Notes: generated from the letters alone by a model not told the origin. A DNA stretch of 64,000 bases from Schaalia sp. HMT-172 (GCF_030644365.1 NZ_CP130058.1:620001-684000), one strand, 5' to 3'; positions 1-7,924 are shown, counted from the stretch's first letter. Made by a program: numbers and translations.

Positions 1-300
1 TTGACCCGCTCGGGTGCGACCGGTTCGTGTGAGAGTTTCGTGGAGTTCATGCTCGAAGCAATCAGGGAAGCCATACTTCCGTATGCGCGGCCAGAGAGTG
101 CAGCGGACGCAGAGCGCGCCCGGGTGCTCGCTTTCTTCCGCGACAACACGCGGTCAACCGTTGCTCAGCTCGCGCAGGACCTCGGATGTTCGAAGAGGAG
201 CGCCGAGCGCATAGTCGCACAACTGAAAGAAGAAGGCTCCCTTGAGCGCCAGGGGAGTCCCCGAGCAGGCATGTGGATTGTTCACGCCGCCGGACGCTAG
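1..300 (+). CDS. Fic-family protein, C-terminal fragment (5' end outside window)
   Basis: The reading frame is open at the left edge, so only the last 99 or so residues are visible. The segment SFVEFMLEAI, about residues 12-21, matches the stretch that follows the catalytic core in many Fic/DOC proteins. It is followed by a winged helix-turn-helix of about 55 residues (VLAFFRDN to SLERQG). The Fic motif HPFxxGNGR itself would lie upstream of the window. The TTG at position 1 is therefore probably not a real start. The stop codon overlaps the stop of the opposite-strand gene by two bases. An isolated DNA-binding protein starting inside the window is possible but less likely. Confidence 0.6.
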   Translation: MTRSGATGSCESFVEFMLEAIREAILPYARPESAADAERARVLAFFRDNTRSTVAQLAQDLGCSKRSAERIVAQLKEEGSLERQGSPRAGMWIVHAAGR

Positions 301-818
301 GCGTTCCGCCAGAACTCGACGTGCTGGCGCGGGGAAAAGCCTCGCTCTTTCAGCGTGCCGTCGACGTAGTCGAAGCGCGTGGGGGTCACCTTGATGATGT
401 TCATGACGAAGGGCATGGCGCGCAGGCGCTCCATGGGGAGACCCCGCAGCTCGCAGGCGTGAGCGTAGTCTTCGCCGAAAGGCTCAACGACCTCGGCGGT
501 GCCCGTGACCTGCAAGCCCGCCAGCGTCGCGAAAGAAATGTCGTCGTCATGGATCGCCAGGCACACGTTCTTGTTGGCCTGCAGGGCGCGGAACTTTTGG
601 CCGCCCTCGCTGATGATCCAGAATGCCCCTTCGGCGTAGAGATATTCGACCGTCGTGTTGCGCACGATACCGTTCCCGGCGGTCGCCAGTGTGCAGATCT
701 TGTGCCTGGCCAGGAAGGCCTCGATCTCCGTGAACAAGTCAGCCGCGGGCATGCGCGTCTCTGCGCTCTCCTGTGCGATCCAGTGGTTTGCCGCAGCCTC
801 CCAGTCGATGCCATTCAT
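297..818 (-). CDS. Pyridoxamine 5'-phosphate oxidase-family (FMN split-barrel) protein
   Basis: A 173-residue single-domain protein. The order of segments fits the PNPOx-like split beta-barrel: an N-terminal helix (FTEIEAFLARHKICTLAT), a first strand pair ending NTTVEYLYAEGAFWIISEGG, then the FMN-phosphate-contacting stretch GGQKFRALQANKNVCLAI, and a C-terminal segment VTPTRFDYVDG. Such proteins usually reduce F420- or FMN-linked substrates or bind heme, and the real substrate cannot be told. A GAGGGAG ribosome site precedes the ATG at 818. The gene is monocistronic and convergent with the Fic fragment. It differs from true PdxH, which has a dimer-forming C-terminal domain missing here. Confidence 0.75.
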   Translation of the reverse strand: MNGIDWEAAANHWIAQESAETRMPAADLFTEIEAFLARHKICTLATAGNGIVRNTTVEYLYAEGAFWIISEGGQKFRALQANKNVCLAIHDDDISFATLAGLQVTGTAEVVEPFGEDYAHACELRGLPMERLRAMPFVMNIIKVTPTRFDYVDGTLKERGFSPRQHVEFWRNA

Positions 819-920
819 TGCGAATCTCCCTCTTTATCGATAGGGCACACGTCGTTGAGGCCCTCCACCCAGGATATGGCGGCGACGCGATTTAGTCGAC
901 GTTCTCGTGCCTGGGACTAT

Positions 921-935
921 GAACGAGGCCGGGGC
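921..935 (+). repeat. Dispersed GCCCCGGCCTCGTYC motif, copy 1 (reverse orientation)
   Basis: Intergenic copy of the 15-mer found 15 times in this window. It reads GAACGAGGCCGGGGC on this strand and lies upstream of the flavoprotein gene and downstream of the RelE-type toxin gene. Confidence 0.7.
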
Positions 936-989
936 GAGCTCGCGTGAAGCGCACAGAGTCGATCGCGTGCCGGGGCCTTGCCGGTGATA

Positions 990-1256
990 TCACTGGTAGA
1001 TGTGTTGGCGGTGTCCGACGGAAAACACTTCGATGATGAGGCGGTCGTCCTCGATGATGCACAGGGCGCGGTAGTTGCCGATGCGGTAGCGCCACTCGCC
1101 TGATTGGTTGGCTGTGAGGCCTTTGCCGTGGATGCGGGGGTCCGAGCAGCCCTCGAGGTTTTTGCCGATCCATGACGTAATGAGTCGCGCGTCGAATCGG
1201 TCCATTTTCTTCAGTTGCTTGAGGGCTGTGTCGCTGTACTCGACGTGGTAGGACAT
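990..1256 (-). CDS. RelE/ParE-family toxin of a type II toxin-antitoxin pair
   Basis: An 88-residue basic protein with the RelE/ParE fold signature. It has an N-terminal strand (YHVEYSDTALKQLKKMD), two helices, then the central GKGLTANQSGEWRYRIGNYRALCIIED strand pair with the conserved arginine-rich RYRIGNYR, and a C-terminal IIEVFSVGHRQHIY. In RelE relatives these basic and aromatic residues cut mRNA on the ribosome. The start codon abuts the antitoxin stop with no gap, so the two are translated together. Antitoxin first and toxin second is the usual order and supports co-expression and neutralisation. Confidence 0.88.
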   Translation of the reverse strand: MSYHVEYSDTALKQLKKMDRFDARLITSWIGKNLEGCSDPRIHGKGLTANQSGEWRYRIGNYRALCIIEDDRLIIEVFSVGHRQHIYQ

Positions 1257-1472
1257 TTACAGGCCCAGCTGCGCGAGTATCTGCTCGTGGGTGTAGCGAA
1301 CGCCGTTGTCTGCAGCGATTGCCTCGCGCAGGGTGGCGAGGTCCTGCTGGTCCTCGATCTTCTCGAAGACGGCATCTCGAACGAAGTCGGAAATTGTTTT
1401 TCCCTCAAATTCGGCGTACTTGCGCACGACTTCGGCGTCCGTTTCGTCAAGGCGCATGGTCATGGTGGGCAT
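1257..1472 (-). CDS. RelB/DinJ-like ribbon-helix-helix antitoxin
   Basis: A 71-residue protein with an N-terminal ribbon-helix-helix DNA-binding segment (TMTMRLDETDAEVVRKYAE, then KTISDFVRDAVFEKIED) and an acidic C-terminal tail that would wrap the toxin. It begins with a strand of alternating residues (TMTMRL), which in this family inserts into the major groove. A good ribosome site (GGAGGT) precedes the ATG at 1472. The perfect palindrome upstream at 1490-1504 is the likely binding site, giving autorepression of the toxin-antitoxin operon. Confidence 0.87.
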   Translation of the reverse strand: MPTMTMRLDETDAEVVRKYAEFEGKTISDFVRDAVFEKIEDQQDLATLREAIAADNGVRYTHEQILAQLGL

Positions 1473-1489
1473 GGTGACCTCCTAGAGCT

Positions 1490-1504
1490 GAATACAACGT
1501 ATTC
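1490..1504. promoter_or_regulatory. Palindromic operator of the RelB/RelE-type operon
   Basis: GAATAC-AAC-GTATTC: perfect 6-bp arms with a 3-bp centre, 17 bp upstream of the antitoxin start codon. It overlaps a TAGAAT/TATTC-type -10 region on the minus strand. Size and position suit a ribbon-helix-helix dimer of dimers. Confidence 0.65.
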
Positions 1505-1509
1505 TATGC

Positions 1510-1737
1510 TCAGTCGACGTCCTCGTGCCAGATCTGGCGCATGGGAACGCCCTTGTCAAAGGTGCGGGTCGAGCCGTCCTGGAAGGTGACCTCGACCTTC
1601 TCCTTGTCCTCATCCTCCGGATCTTCGATCCAGTCCACCCAGTCGATGGCGGGGGAGAGGGTGCCGTCCTCCCAGACGATTCGGTAGCCTTCGCCCAGGA
1701 GCTCGGACATGACGTCCTCGATCTTGTCGGTGTGCAC
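1510..1737 (-). CDS. Small acidic conserved-type protein of unknown function
   Basis: A 75-residue protein, strongly acidic in the middle (IEDPEDEDKEKVEV) and with a repeated tryptophan segment (IDWVDWIEDP). I do not recognise a family. The GTG at 1737 is chosen because AAGGAAGG lies 6 bp upstream. An ATG at codon 10 (1710) is the alternative. A longer frame to 2178 would run into the glycosyltransferase gene and is not credible. It lies next to the toxin-antitoxin operon but is separated from it by the operator, so co-function is not implied. Confidence 0.65.
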   Translation of the reverse strand: MHTDKIEDVMSELLGEGYRIVWEDGTLSPAIDWVDWIEDPEDEDKEKVEVTFQDGSTRTFDKGVPMRQIWHEDVD

Positions 1738-1836
1738 GGTGGGCCTTCCTTGCGTCGATGCGTGGGCGCGCTGCGGGTGCGCGTGGTTGAGATTCAGCTT
1801 AGCCGCGATGCCTCGGTGAGTTGGTCCCGACACTCG

Positions 1837-1851
1837 GCCCCGGCCTCGTCC
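1837..1851 (-). repeat. Dispersed GCCCCGGCCTCGTYC motif, copy 2
   Basis: Intergenic copy reading GCCCCGGCCTCGTCC on the plus strand, between the small acidic gene and the glycosyltransferase start. See the finding on this motif. Confidence 0.7.
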
Positions 1852-1915
1852 GTTCTGGTCAGAGACGAGGACTGGGCAGGGGAAAACCGTAGTGTGTGCA
1901 CGGTTGTGAGCGGCG

Positions 1916-1921
1916 TACCCT
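1916..1921 (+). promoter_or_regulatory. -10 box of leaderless glycosyltransferase gene
   Basis: TACCCT followed by exactly 6 bases and then the GTG start at 1928, with no ribosome site. Transcription would begin at or next to the start codon. Confidence 0.55.
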
Positions 1922-1927
1922 TGACGC

Positions 1928-3082
1928 GTGAGGGTTCTCGTCGTTCCCATGGTTGCCCGCTCGCGGATGGGCGGGCCGTGGTCGCGCGCGCAGCGCGTCG
2001 CCCGCGCCTTCCAGGACGGTGGCCACGAGGTGACGCTGGCCTGGGGAGACGACGGCAACTGCGCCGGTCCCATTGCCCCGATGCTCGAGATTCCGGTGCC
2101 CTCACCTCTCGGCCTTCCCGAGGCCATCGCCCGCCACACCTTCCCCCTGGCCTCGCGCCTCGGCCTCATGGGCCGCAAGCCCGTGCATAGCTTCGAGGAG
2201 GTCCTCTGGCTGACCGGCGCCCTCGACGAGCGCTACACGCGCGCTGCCGTCGACGCGCTCCGCGCCCACATGCGTGCCATCCGCCCCGACGTCGTCTACT
2301 CCGAATTCAACCTCGCCGCCATTATCGCCGCCCGCGCCGAGTGCATCCCGTGCGTGGGCAGCGCCTCGCAGCCGACGACCGCCTCCTACGCTTCCAACCC
2401 GCGCAAATCCGCAGGAATTCGACGCCTGCTGCGCGAGATGGGAATGCCCGCCCCGGCCTCGTCCCTGACCGTTCTCGAGGGGATGCGGCGCCGCTTCATC
2501 CCAAGCTGCCCGACCCTGGAACCGCGGGCGGGGGAGCGGGCCGTCTACTGCGGGTTCCTCGACGAGCCGCCCACACTGACGCCGACGCGTCGCGATTGCG
2601 TGCTCGTCTACCTCGGCGCGGGCAGCGTCCCCGCGGGCGTGGCCGTGCGCGCCGGGCGAGAGCTCGCCGAGGCCCTCGGCTGCGACGTGTCCGTCGCGGG
2701 AGTGCCAGAGGCCGTCCATACCGCACGCGGCCACACGGTGCGCTGCGCGCCCCGCTTCGACTTCTCTGAGCTCCTGCCGCGAGCCCGCGTCTTCGTGCAT
2801 CACGGAGGACAAAACTCGATGATGGACGCCCTGTCTTATGAAGTCCCCCAGGTGATCGTCCCGGGTCGCGTCTTCGAGCGGCAATTCAACGCCGAGGCCG
2901 TGGAAAGCGCGCGCTGCGGCCTGACCGTGCGCGAGCCCAAGCCGGCGCTCATTGCACGCGCCGCCCGCCGCCTCGTCGACGAACCCGCCCTGACCTCGGG
3001 AATCCGAGGGCTGCGCGAGGAGCTGTCCTCGCTCGGCGGAGCCGCGCGCATCGTGCGCGAGGTCGAGGAACTGGTCGGTTAG
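1928..3082 (+). CDS. GT-B glycosyltransferase (UDP-glycosyltransferase/MGT-like)
   Basis: A 384-residue GT-B fold protein. The N-terminal acceptor domain opens with MRVLVVPMVARSRMGG and a GGHEVTLAW strand-helix. The C-terminal nucleotide-sugar domain carries the GT1-type signature around residues 295-325: FVHHGGQNSMMDALSYEVP, then VIVPGRVFERQFNAEAV. The His-His-Gly-Gly is the donor-phosphate loop and the Glu-Arg-Gln-Phe-Asn stretch replaces the usual D-Q sugar-binding pair. Acceptor and sugar are unknown; members glycosylate lipids, macrolides or carotenoids. No membrane segment is visible. The gene stands alone and is convergent with the TetR gene downstream. It contains one copy of the dispersed 15-mer at 2450. 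Confidence 0.8.
   Translation: MRVLVVPMVARSRMGGPWSRAQRVARAFQDGGHEVTLAWGDDGNCAGPIAPMLEIPVPSPLGLPEAIARHTFPLASRLGLMGRKPVHSFEEVLWLTGALDERYTRAAVDALRAHMRAIRPDVVYSEFNLAAIIAARAECIPCVGSASQPTTASYASNPRKSAGIRRLLREMGMPAPASSLTVLEGMRRRFIPSCPTLEPRAGERAVYCGFLDEPPTLTPTRRDCVLVYLGAGSVPAGVAVRAGRELAEALGCDVSVAGVPEAVHTARGHTVRCAPRFDFSELLPRARVFVHHGGQNSMMDALSYEVPQVIVPGRVFERQFNAEAVESARCGLTVREPKPALIARAARRLVDEPALTSGIRGLREELSSLGGAARIVREVEELVG
2450..2464 (-). repeat. Dispersed GCCCCGGCCTCGTYC motif, copy 3 (inside CDS)
   Basis: Exact GCCCCGGCCTCGTCC inside the glycosyltransferase gene, where it encodes part of PAPASS. Confidence 0.7.
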
Positions 3083-3084
3083 CC

Positions 3085-3801
3085 TCAGTGCCAGCCGCGT
3101 AGGATCGCCTCCAGGCCCCGCTCAAACTGGGCGTTGAAATCGTAGCGGCCGTCCAGGAGGTCCTCGATGAGCGGGCGCAGCGCCTGCGCATCCTCGGGAT
3201 CGAGCGCGGCGCTCGCGGACGACAGGTCGGCGGGCTGCTCGGGGGAACCGCCCACGGGCGGAACGACCTCGGCGGCGACGAAGGCCGTCGTGTAGATCGA
3301 CACCGCGTTGACGAGACCCAGCATGTCGGCGTTCGGCGTGAAACCGCGCCGCGCCAGCGTCACGAACACGCGCGCCAGGAGCGACAGCTGCTCGGGCGTC
3401 GACATGGGGTGCGTGAGCAGCAGCATGACTGCGCCCGGGTGGGAGCGCAGCGTGGAGGCCAGGCAATGCGCGTAGGTGCGCATGTAGGCCAACAGGGGCG
3501 AGGCCTGGGTATCCCCGGTCGGCTCGCTCACCGCGGGCGTGGGTGTCGATTCGGGGTCGAACGCACCGGTATCTACTTGGTCGAGGAACGAGTCGAACGT
3601 GAGTCGCCAGACCTGCTCGGCGATGCCCTCCAGGAGCGCCGCTTTGTCGGGGAAATGACGATAAAAAGCGGCCTGGGAGACGCCGAGGCGCTTTCCCAGG
3701 GACCGCAGAGACAAAGCGGAGAGCCCCTCCTCGTCGACCAGGTCGAGCGCGCTCGACAAGATGATGTCTCGCGATAGCGCGCGCTGACGTGACGACGGCA
3801 T
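3085..3801 (-). CDS. TetR-family transcriptional repressor of the adjacent ABC operon
   Basis: A 238-residue TetR-type regulator. The N-terminal DNA-binding domain shows the standard order: ILSSALDLVDEEGLSALSLRSLGKRLGVSQAAFYRHFPDKAALLEGIAE, residues about 14-63. The remainder is a large helical ligand-binding domain with an unusual Pro/Thr-rich insert near residues 100-120. It is the third gene of the operon (ATPase, permease, regulator), 22 bp after the permease. GGAGAG precedes the ATG at 3801. The two GTTAAC-N3-GTTAAC palindromes in front of the operon are the obvious binding sites. It would therefore act as a self-limiting repressor responding to the transported compound. Confidence 0.85.
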   Translation of the reverse strand: MPSSRQRALSRDIILSSALDLVDEEGLSALSLRSLGKRLGVSQAAFYRHFPDKAALLEGIAEQVWRLTFDSFLDQVDTGAFDPESTPTPAVSEPTGDTQASPLLAYMRTYAHCLASTLRSHPGAVMLLLTHPMSTPEQLSLLARVFVTLARRGFTPNADMLGLVNAVSIYTTAFVAAEVVPPVGGSPEQPADLSSASAALDPEDAQALRPLIEDLLDGRYDFNAQFERGLEAILRGWH

Positions 3802-3823
3802 GGACTCTCCGCTTCGGTGGACG

Positions 3824-4585
3824 TTACTCCCTGTGATACCGGAACTGTATCAGTGCCAGCCCCGCGATCACCGCGAAGAAACCCCACAGGACGCCGATCC
3901 GCGCCCCGACGTCGGCAAGTCCCGCCCCGTCCAGGCTCACCTCGTGAATCGCGGTGATCGCCCAGTAGGCGGGGGACAGGCGCGCGGCATGCTGCGCCCA
4001 ATCCGGGAACGAGGAGACCGTGGAGAAAGACCCACCGATGCCCGCCGCCAGCATGCCAATGATGTTCGACAACGACAGGGCCGCGTCGCGGCTGCGCGAC
4101 CACAGCGCGAGCGCGACGCCGAGCGCCGATAGGACCGCGGAGAAACTGAGGAGAATCGCGGCGAGCGCGACGAGGGACCCGGTCGGCCGGTATCCGAAAA
4201 TGAGGGCGCCGAGCGCGAGGACAACCGCGATCTGGACGGTCTGCATGAGGAAGGAGACCAGGGCCTTGCCCGTCAGAATGGACGCGCGCGAGGTCGGGGA
4301 GGCCTCGAGGCGCTCCCACGTGCCCCACGAACGCTCGTTGAAGAACGAGCCGATGATGTTCTGCACGGCCAGGAATGAAAAGAGGATCGCGATCGACGGG
4401 ACCGCCTGCTCGGCGCCCGTCACGCCCGCGTAGCCGTCGGCCAGGAGCATCGACTTGAACGCCGGCATCATGAAGGGAATCAGGACGAGGGGGATGACCG
4501 TCAGGATGAGCGTGGGCGCTGGGTCGGTGAGCTGTAGGCGGATGTTGAGGCGGGTCATGGCTCCGATTTGCTTAAGCTGCGACAT
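3824..4585 (-). CDS. ABC-2 type transporter permease
   Basis: A 253-residue membrane protein with about six hydrophobic segments, for example LILTVIPLVLIPFMMPAF, IAILFSFLAVQNIIGSFF and a C-terminal IGVLWGFFAVIAGLALIQF. The conserved cytosolic stretch NERSWGTWERLEASPTSRASILTGK lies after the second segment, as in ABC-2 exporters of drugs or lipids. The start is placed at ATG 4585 because AAGGAG lies 7 bp upstream. A GTG two codons earlier sits directly on the ribosome site and cannot be used. The start overlaps the end of the ATPase gene by 14 bp, indicating translational coupling. Confidence 0.87.
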   Translation of the reverse strand: MSQLKQIGAMTRLNIRLQLTDPAPTLILTVIPLVLIPFMMPAFKSMLLADGYAGVTGAEQAVPSIAILFSFLAVQNIIGSFFNERSWGTWERLEASPTSRASILTGKALVSFLMQTVQIAVVLALGALIFGYRPTGSLVALAAILLSFSAVLSALGVALALWSRSRDAALSLSNIIGMLAAGIGGSFSTVSSFPDWAQHAARLSPAYWAITAIHEVSLDGAGLADVGARIGVLWGFFAVIAGLALIQFRYHRE

Positions 4586-5495
4586 GGTCACTCTCCTTGA
4601 TGATCTGCAGGTACGCGTTGTGCAGGCTCGCCTGGGTGATGCGGACGTCCGTCAGGCGCGCCCCTTGAAGGGCGGGCGAGGCCAGGGCTTCGCCGATCCG
4701 CGAACCCGGGTCGGCCTCGTCCCCGATGTGCCGGAGGATCCTCCCGTCGGAGCTCCACCCATCGATTGAGGGAACCGGACGGTCGAACTCGAGGGTGACC
4801 TCGGCGCGCCCGTGGGCGGAAATGATGTCTTCGAGGGGACCGCGCGCGACGATGCGTCCCTCGTTCAGGATCGCGATGTTGGAGCCGAGCTCCTCGAACT
4901 CGGCGAGGTAGTGCGAGGTATAGACGATGGCCGCGCCATCCTGCGCGAGCTGGCGCACCGCTCCCAGGATCTGGCTGCGCGCCTCCACGTCCGCGCCGAC
5001 GGTCGGCTCGTCCATGAACACCAGGCGCGGGCGGTGCATGATCGCCATGCCCGCGTGAAGCCTGCGCTGCTGCCCGCCCGACAGGTGCGAGGCGCGCTGA
5101 CCGCGTTTCTCTGTGAGGCCGAGGAGGTCCATCACCTCGCCTGCTCGCGAGGCCGACTCGCGTCGAGTGAGCCCGTTCAGTTCGCCGAAGGCCGCCAGGT
5201 TCTGGGCGACGCTCAGGTCGGGGTAGATGCCCAGCTCCTGTGGCGCGTAGCCGATCAAACGCGCGGCCTCGACGGAGGAGGGGCGGTGCCCGCAGATGCT
5301 GGCGCTTCCAGAGTCGGCTTGGCGCAGCCCGCACAGAATCGTGATGAGCGTGGACTTGCCGGCCCCGTTTCGTCCGAGTAGCCCGAGGATCTGACCGGGT
5401 TCGACGCGCAGGTCGACCCCGCGCAGGACCTCGTGGGCGGCGTAGCTCTTGCGGATCCCCCGAGCCTCCAGGGCCGGGGCGTGTGGATGTGACAC
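4572..5495 (-). CDS. ABC transporter ATP-binding protein (drug/lipid exporter type)
   Basis: A 307-residue ATPase. Walker A is GLLGRNGAGKST, the Q-loop APQEL follows, the ABC signature is LSGGQQRR, and Walker B is RLVFMDEPTVGAD with the H-loop histidine in YTSHYL. A C-terminal domain of about 80 residues follows, as in DrrA/NatA-type exporters. The frame stays open to 5570, but the upstream stretch covers both operators. GTG 5495 has GGGAGAG at the right spacing and is the better start. First gene of the operon with the permease and TetR regulator. Transported substrate unknown. Confidence 0.88.
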   Translation of the reverse strand: MSHPHAPALEARGIRKSYAAHEVLRGVDLRVEPGQILGLLGRNGAGKSTLITILCGLRQADSGSASICGHRPSSVEAARLIGYAPQELGIYPDLSVAQNLAAFGELNGLTRRESASRAGEVMDLLGLTEKRGQRASHLSGGQQRRLHAGMAIMHRPRLVFMDEPTVGADVEARSQILGAVRQLAQDGAAIVYTSHYLAEFEELGSNIAILNEGRIVARGPLEDIISAHGRAEVTLEFDRPVPSIDGWSSDGRILRHIGDEADPGSRIGEALASPALQGARLTDVRITQASLHNAYLQIIKESDHVAA

Positions 5496-5511
5496 GGTTT
5501 CTCTCCCATCG

Positions 5512-5558
5512 GTTAACGCTGTTAACTTTGTGTCGCAGCTAAGGTTAACAGTGTTAAC
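5512..5558. promoter_or_regulatory. Two tandem palindromic operators, GTTAAC-N3-GTTAAC
   Basis: Site 1 is 5512-5526 (centre GCT) and site 2 is 5544-5558 (centre AGT). Both have perfect GTTAAC arms. Their centres are 32 bp apart, about three helical turns, so two dimers would bind the same DNA face. They lie 17-63 bp upstream of the ABC ATPase start and are the likely target of the TetR protein encoded at the end of that operon. Confidence 0.75.
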
Positions 5559-5689
5559 TTTCGTGTGCAAGCCGGTGCTACTCGCCGAGGAAAACTGCTG
5601 AATTGCTGCGTTTTTCTGACAATCTGTCGCTGCATGGGGGAGGGAAGCAGCCCTACACTGTCCACGCTAGGCGTGAAGGAGGAGCGAAA

Positions 5690-7924
5690 GTGCCAGGTCT
5701 GGAAACCTACGACGCGATCATGCTGCTGTCCTACGGTGGCCCGAACGGCGAGGAGGACGTCCTGCCGTTCATGCGCAACGCAACGCGTGGTCGCGGAATC
5801 CCCGACGAGCGCCTGCTCCAGGTCGCCGCCCACTACAAGCGCTTCGGCGGAGTCTCGCCCATCAACGCCTGCAACCAGCGCCTGATCACCGACCTCTCCG
5901 CGGAGCTTGCCAGGCGCGGGCACGACATCCCCGTCGGGTGGGGAAACCGCAACTGGCACCCCTTCGTCGCCGAAGGCCTCGACGAGCTCGCGGGGGCTGG
6001 TGCCCGGCGCATCCTCGTCCTGCCCACCTCCGCCTACGCCTCGTACTCGGGGTGCCGCCAGTACCGCGAAGACCTCGCCGAGGCCGCGGCGGCCCTGCGC
6101 GAGAAGTGGGGTGCCATCGTCCTGGGCGCCGAGGACAGCGCCGACAATCCTGACGCCGACATCGTCGTGGACAAGGTCCGCCCCTACTACTCGACCCCCG
6201 GTATGGCGAGCGCGCAGATTACATCCGTTCGGCGCGCGTGGGAGGCGCTAACGGCGCACGGCGTCGACCCGGCAGGGATTCGCCTGATCTTCGTCACCCA
6301 CTCCATCCCTGTGAGCATGGAGGCGGGATCCTCGCCCTTCCCGTTCCGTCCCTCGATCGACGAGGCAGTGGTTGCCTCGGACGATCGTGGTGAGCAGCAG
6401 GGGAGCCAGGCCTCGTCGCCGGCGGGAACCCCCGCAACCGAAATCAGCTACGTCGCCCAGCACCACGCCCTCATCGCCGCGATTATGCCGGAGCTGCGCC
6501 GCGTCCTCGGGCGCGCGGACCTGGGCTACGACCTCGTGTATTGCTCGCGTTCCGGCCCCCCGCAGGCCCGATGGCTCGAGCCCGATGTCAACGACTTCCT
6601 TGAGGAAGTCGCGGGCGGTGCCGCGGCCTGGGATACCGTGAATGGAAAGGCGCTGAGTGGCGCCGTCGTCGTCCCCATCGGGTTCATCTGCGACCACATG
6701 GAGGTCGTTTACGACCTCGACACCGAGGCGAAGGAGACCGCCGCGCGCCTGGGTATTCCCTACGAGCGCGCCGACACGGTCTCCACCGACCCGGGCTTCG
6801 TGTCCTCTCTGGTCGACGTGCTCGAAGAGCGCGCCGCCCAGGCGCGAGGCGAGAATCCCGCGCGCGTCACCGTGACGGGCACCGGACCCTTCCACACCGT
6901 CTGCCCGAGCGACTGCTGCCTCTCCCCGGCGCGCCCCGGGCACCCCTCACCCGCCGCCGCGAGCGCCCACCCCGGCACCGCACACGCCCCTCATTCTTCC
7001 GGCGCGCCCGCCCGAGCCGCCGGTCACCCAGCCCCAACCCAGGAGGACTCCATGTCTACCCCGCATCCCCACGCCGTCGTGCCGCCCCAGCAGAACCCGG
7101 AGAACCCGGGACATCCCGCGGGAGTGCCGGACCGTGTCGGTGAGCACGCCGCGCGCCACCAGGCCCGCCACGCGGGCACCGAGGCGACGCCCCACTCGCA
7201 CGCCCGCGTCACTGACCCGCGCGACGCCACCGACATCGACTTCGACGAGGTCAACAACAAGCAGCACTACGCCCTCTACTCCGTGTTCGCGCTGGGGGAG
7301 TCCCTGCCCGCCGACGACGGTGAGCGCGGCCGCATCGTCGCCGAATCCCTGGACTACGTGAAGGGCGCGGGCGCGGAAATCCGCGGCTTCTACGACGTGT
7401 CCGGCTTCCGCGCCGAGGCGGACCTGATGGTCTGGTGGCTCGACGATGACCCGGAGGTCCTCCAGGACGCCTACCACCGCCTGCGCGCGAGCGCGCTCGG
7501 CAAGTTCCTGGATCCGGTGTGGTCCTGCATGGGCCTGCATACCCCCGCCGAGTTCAACAAGCGCCACATTCCCGCTTGCTTCGGCGGCGTCGCGCCCCGC
7601 GACTGGGCGATGGTCTATCCCTTCGTGCGCTCCTACGACTGGTACCTCAAGGCCCCTGAAGAGCGCGCCCGCATCATGGCCGAACATGGCCGCAATGGCT
7701 TCGCTCAGTACCCGGATGTTAAGGGCTCGACCCTGTCTGCGTTCGGTTTCTCCGACTACGAGTGGGTGCTCGCGTTCGAGGCCGACAGCTTGGACCGCCT
7801 GGAGGGCGTCATGCACGCTCAGCGCTACACCGAGGCGCGCCTCTACGTGCGCGAGGACACCCCGTTCTTCACGGGTCCGCGCGTGAACCTCGGCGAGTGG
7901 GCGGAGCGCCAGCCCCGCGCATAA
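5690..7924 (+). CDS. hemH-hemQ: Coproporphyrin ferrochelatase fused to HemQ (coproheme decarboxylase)
   Basis: One open frame of 744 codons carrying both last-step enzymes of the coproporphyrin-dependent heme pathway. Residues 1-410 are ferrochelatase, which inserts iron into coproporphyrin III. It begins near LLSYGGPNGEEDV. Cys122 in YSGCRQYRED, together with Cys405, Cys409 and Cys410 in VCPSDCC, suits the actinobacterial [2Fe-2S] cluster. A Pro/Ala/His-rich linker of about 90 residues follows. From about residue 515 it is HemQ, a chlorite-dismutase-fold decarboxylase, with YPFVRSYDWY carrying the actinobacterial catalytic tyrosine and a likely proximal His in AEHGRNG. The start GTG 5690 has AGGAGG 7 bp upstream; an upstream frame to 5603 lacks a ribosome site. 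At codon 455 an ATG (7052) has its own AGGAGG, so free HemQ may also be made. Confidence 0.88.
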   Translation: MPGLETYDAIMLLSYGGPNGEEDVLPFMRNATRGRGIPDERLLQVAAHYKRFGGVSPINACNQRLITDLSAELARRGHDIPVGWGNRNWHPFVAEGLDELAGAGARRILVLPTSAYASYSGCRQYREDLAEAAAALREKWGAIVLGAEDSADNPDADIVVDKVRPYYSTPGMASAQITSVRRAWEALTAHGVDPAGIRLIFVTHSIPVSMEAGSSPFPFRPSIDEAVVASDDRGEQQGSQASSPAGTPATEISYVAQHHALIAAIMPELRRVLGRADLGYDLVYCSRSGPPQARWLEPDVNDFLEEVAGGAAAWDTVNGKALSGAVVVPIGFICDHMEVVYDLDTEAKETAARLGIPYERADTVSTDPGFVSSLVDVLEERAAQARGENPARVTVTGTGPFHTVCPSDCCLSPARPGHPSPAAASAHPGTAHAPHSSGAPARAAGHPAPTQEDSMSTPHPHAVVPPQQNPENPGHPAGVPDRVGEHAARHQARHAGTEATPHSHARVTDPRDATDIDFDEVNNKQHYALYSVFALGESLPADDGERGRIVAESLDYVKGAGAEIRGFYDVSGFRAEADLMVWWLDDDPEVLQDAYHRLRASALGKFLDPVWSCMGLHTPAEFNKRHIPACFGGVAPRDWAMVYPFVRSYDWYLKAPEERARIMAEHGRNGFAQYPDVKGSTLSAFGFSDYEWVLAFEADSLDRLEGVMHAQRYTEARLYVREDTPFFTGPRVNLGEWAERQPRA
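7041..7054 (+). promoter_or_regulatory. Internal ribosome binding site and in-frame ATG for free HemQ
   Basis: AGGAGG at 7041-7046, 5 bases, then ATG at 7052 inside the fused frame. The site is as strong as any true start in this window. It would yield a 290-residue HemQ without the ferrochelatase half. Confidence 0.55.

Noticed and set aside
1-300. Complete small HTH protein starting at TTG 1
   Set aside because: The first residues match the internal part of Fic proteins just before the C-terminal winged helix, so the gene more likely starts outside the window.
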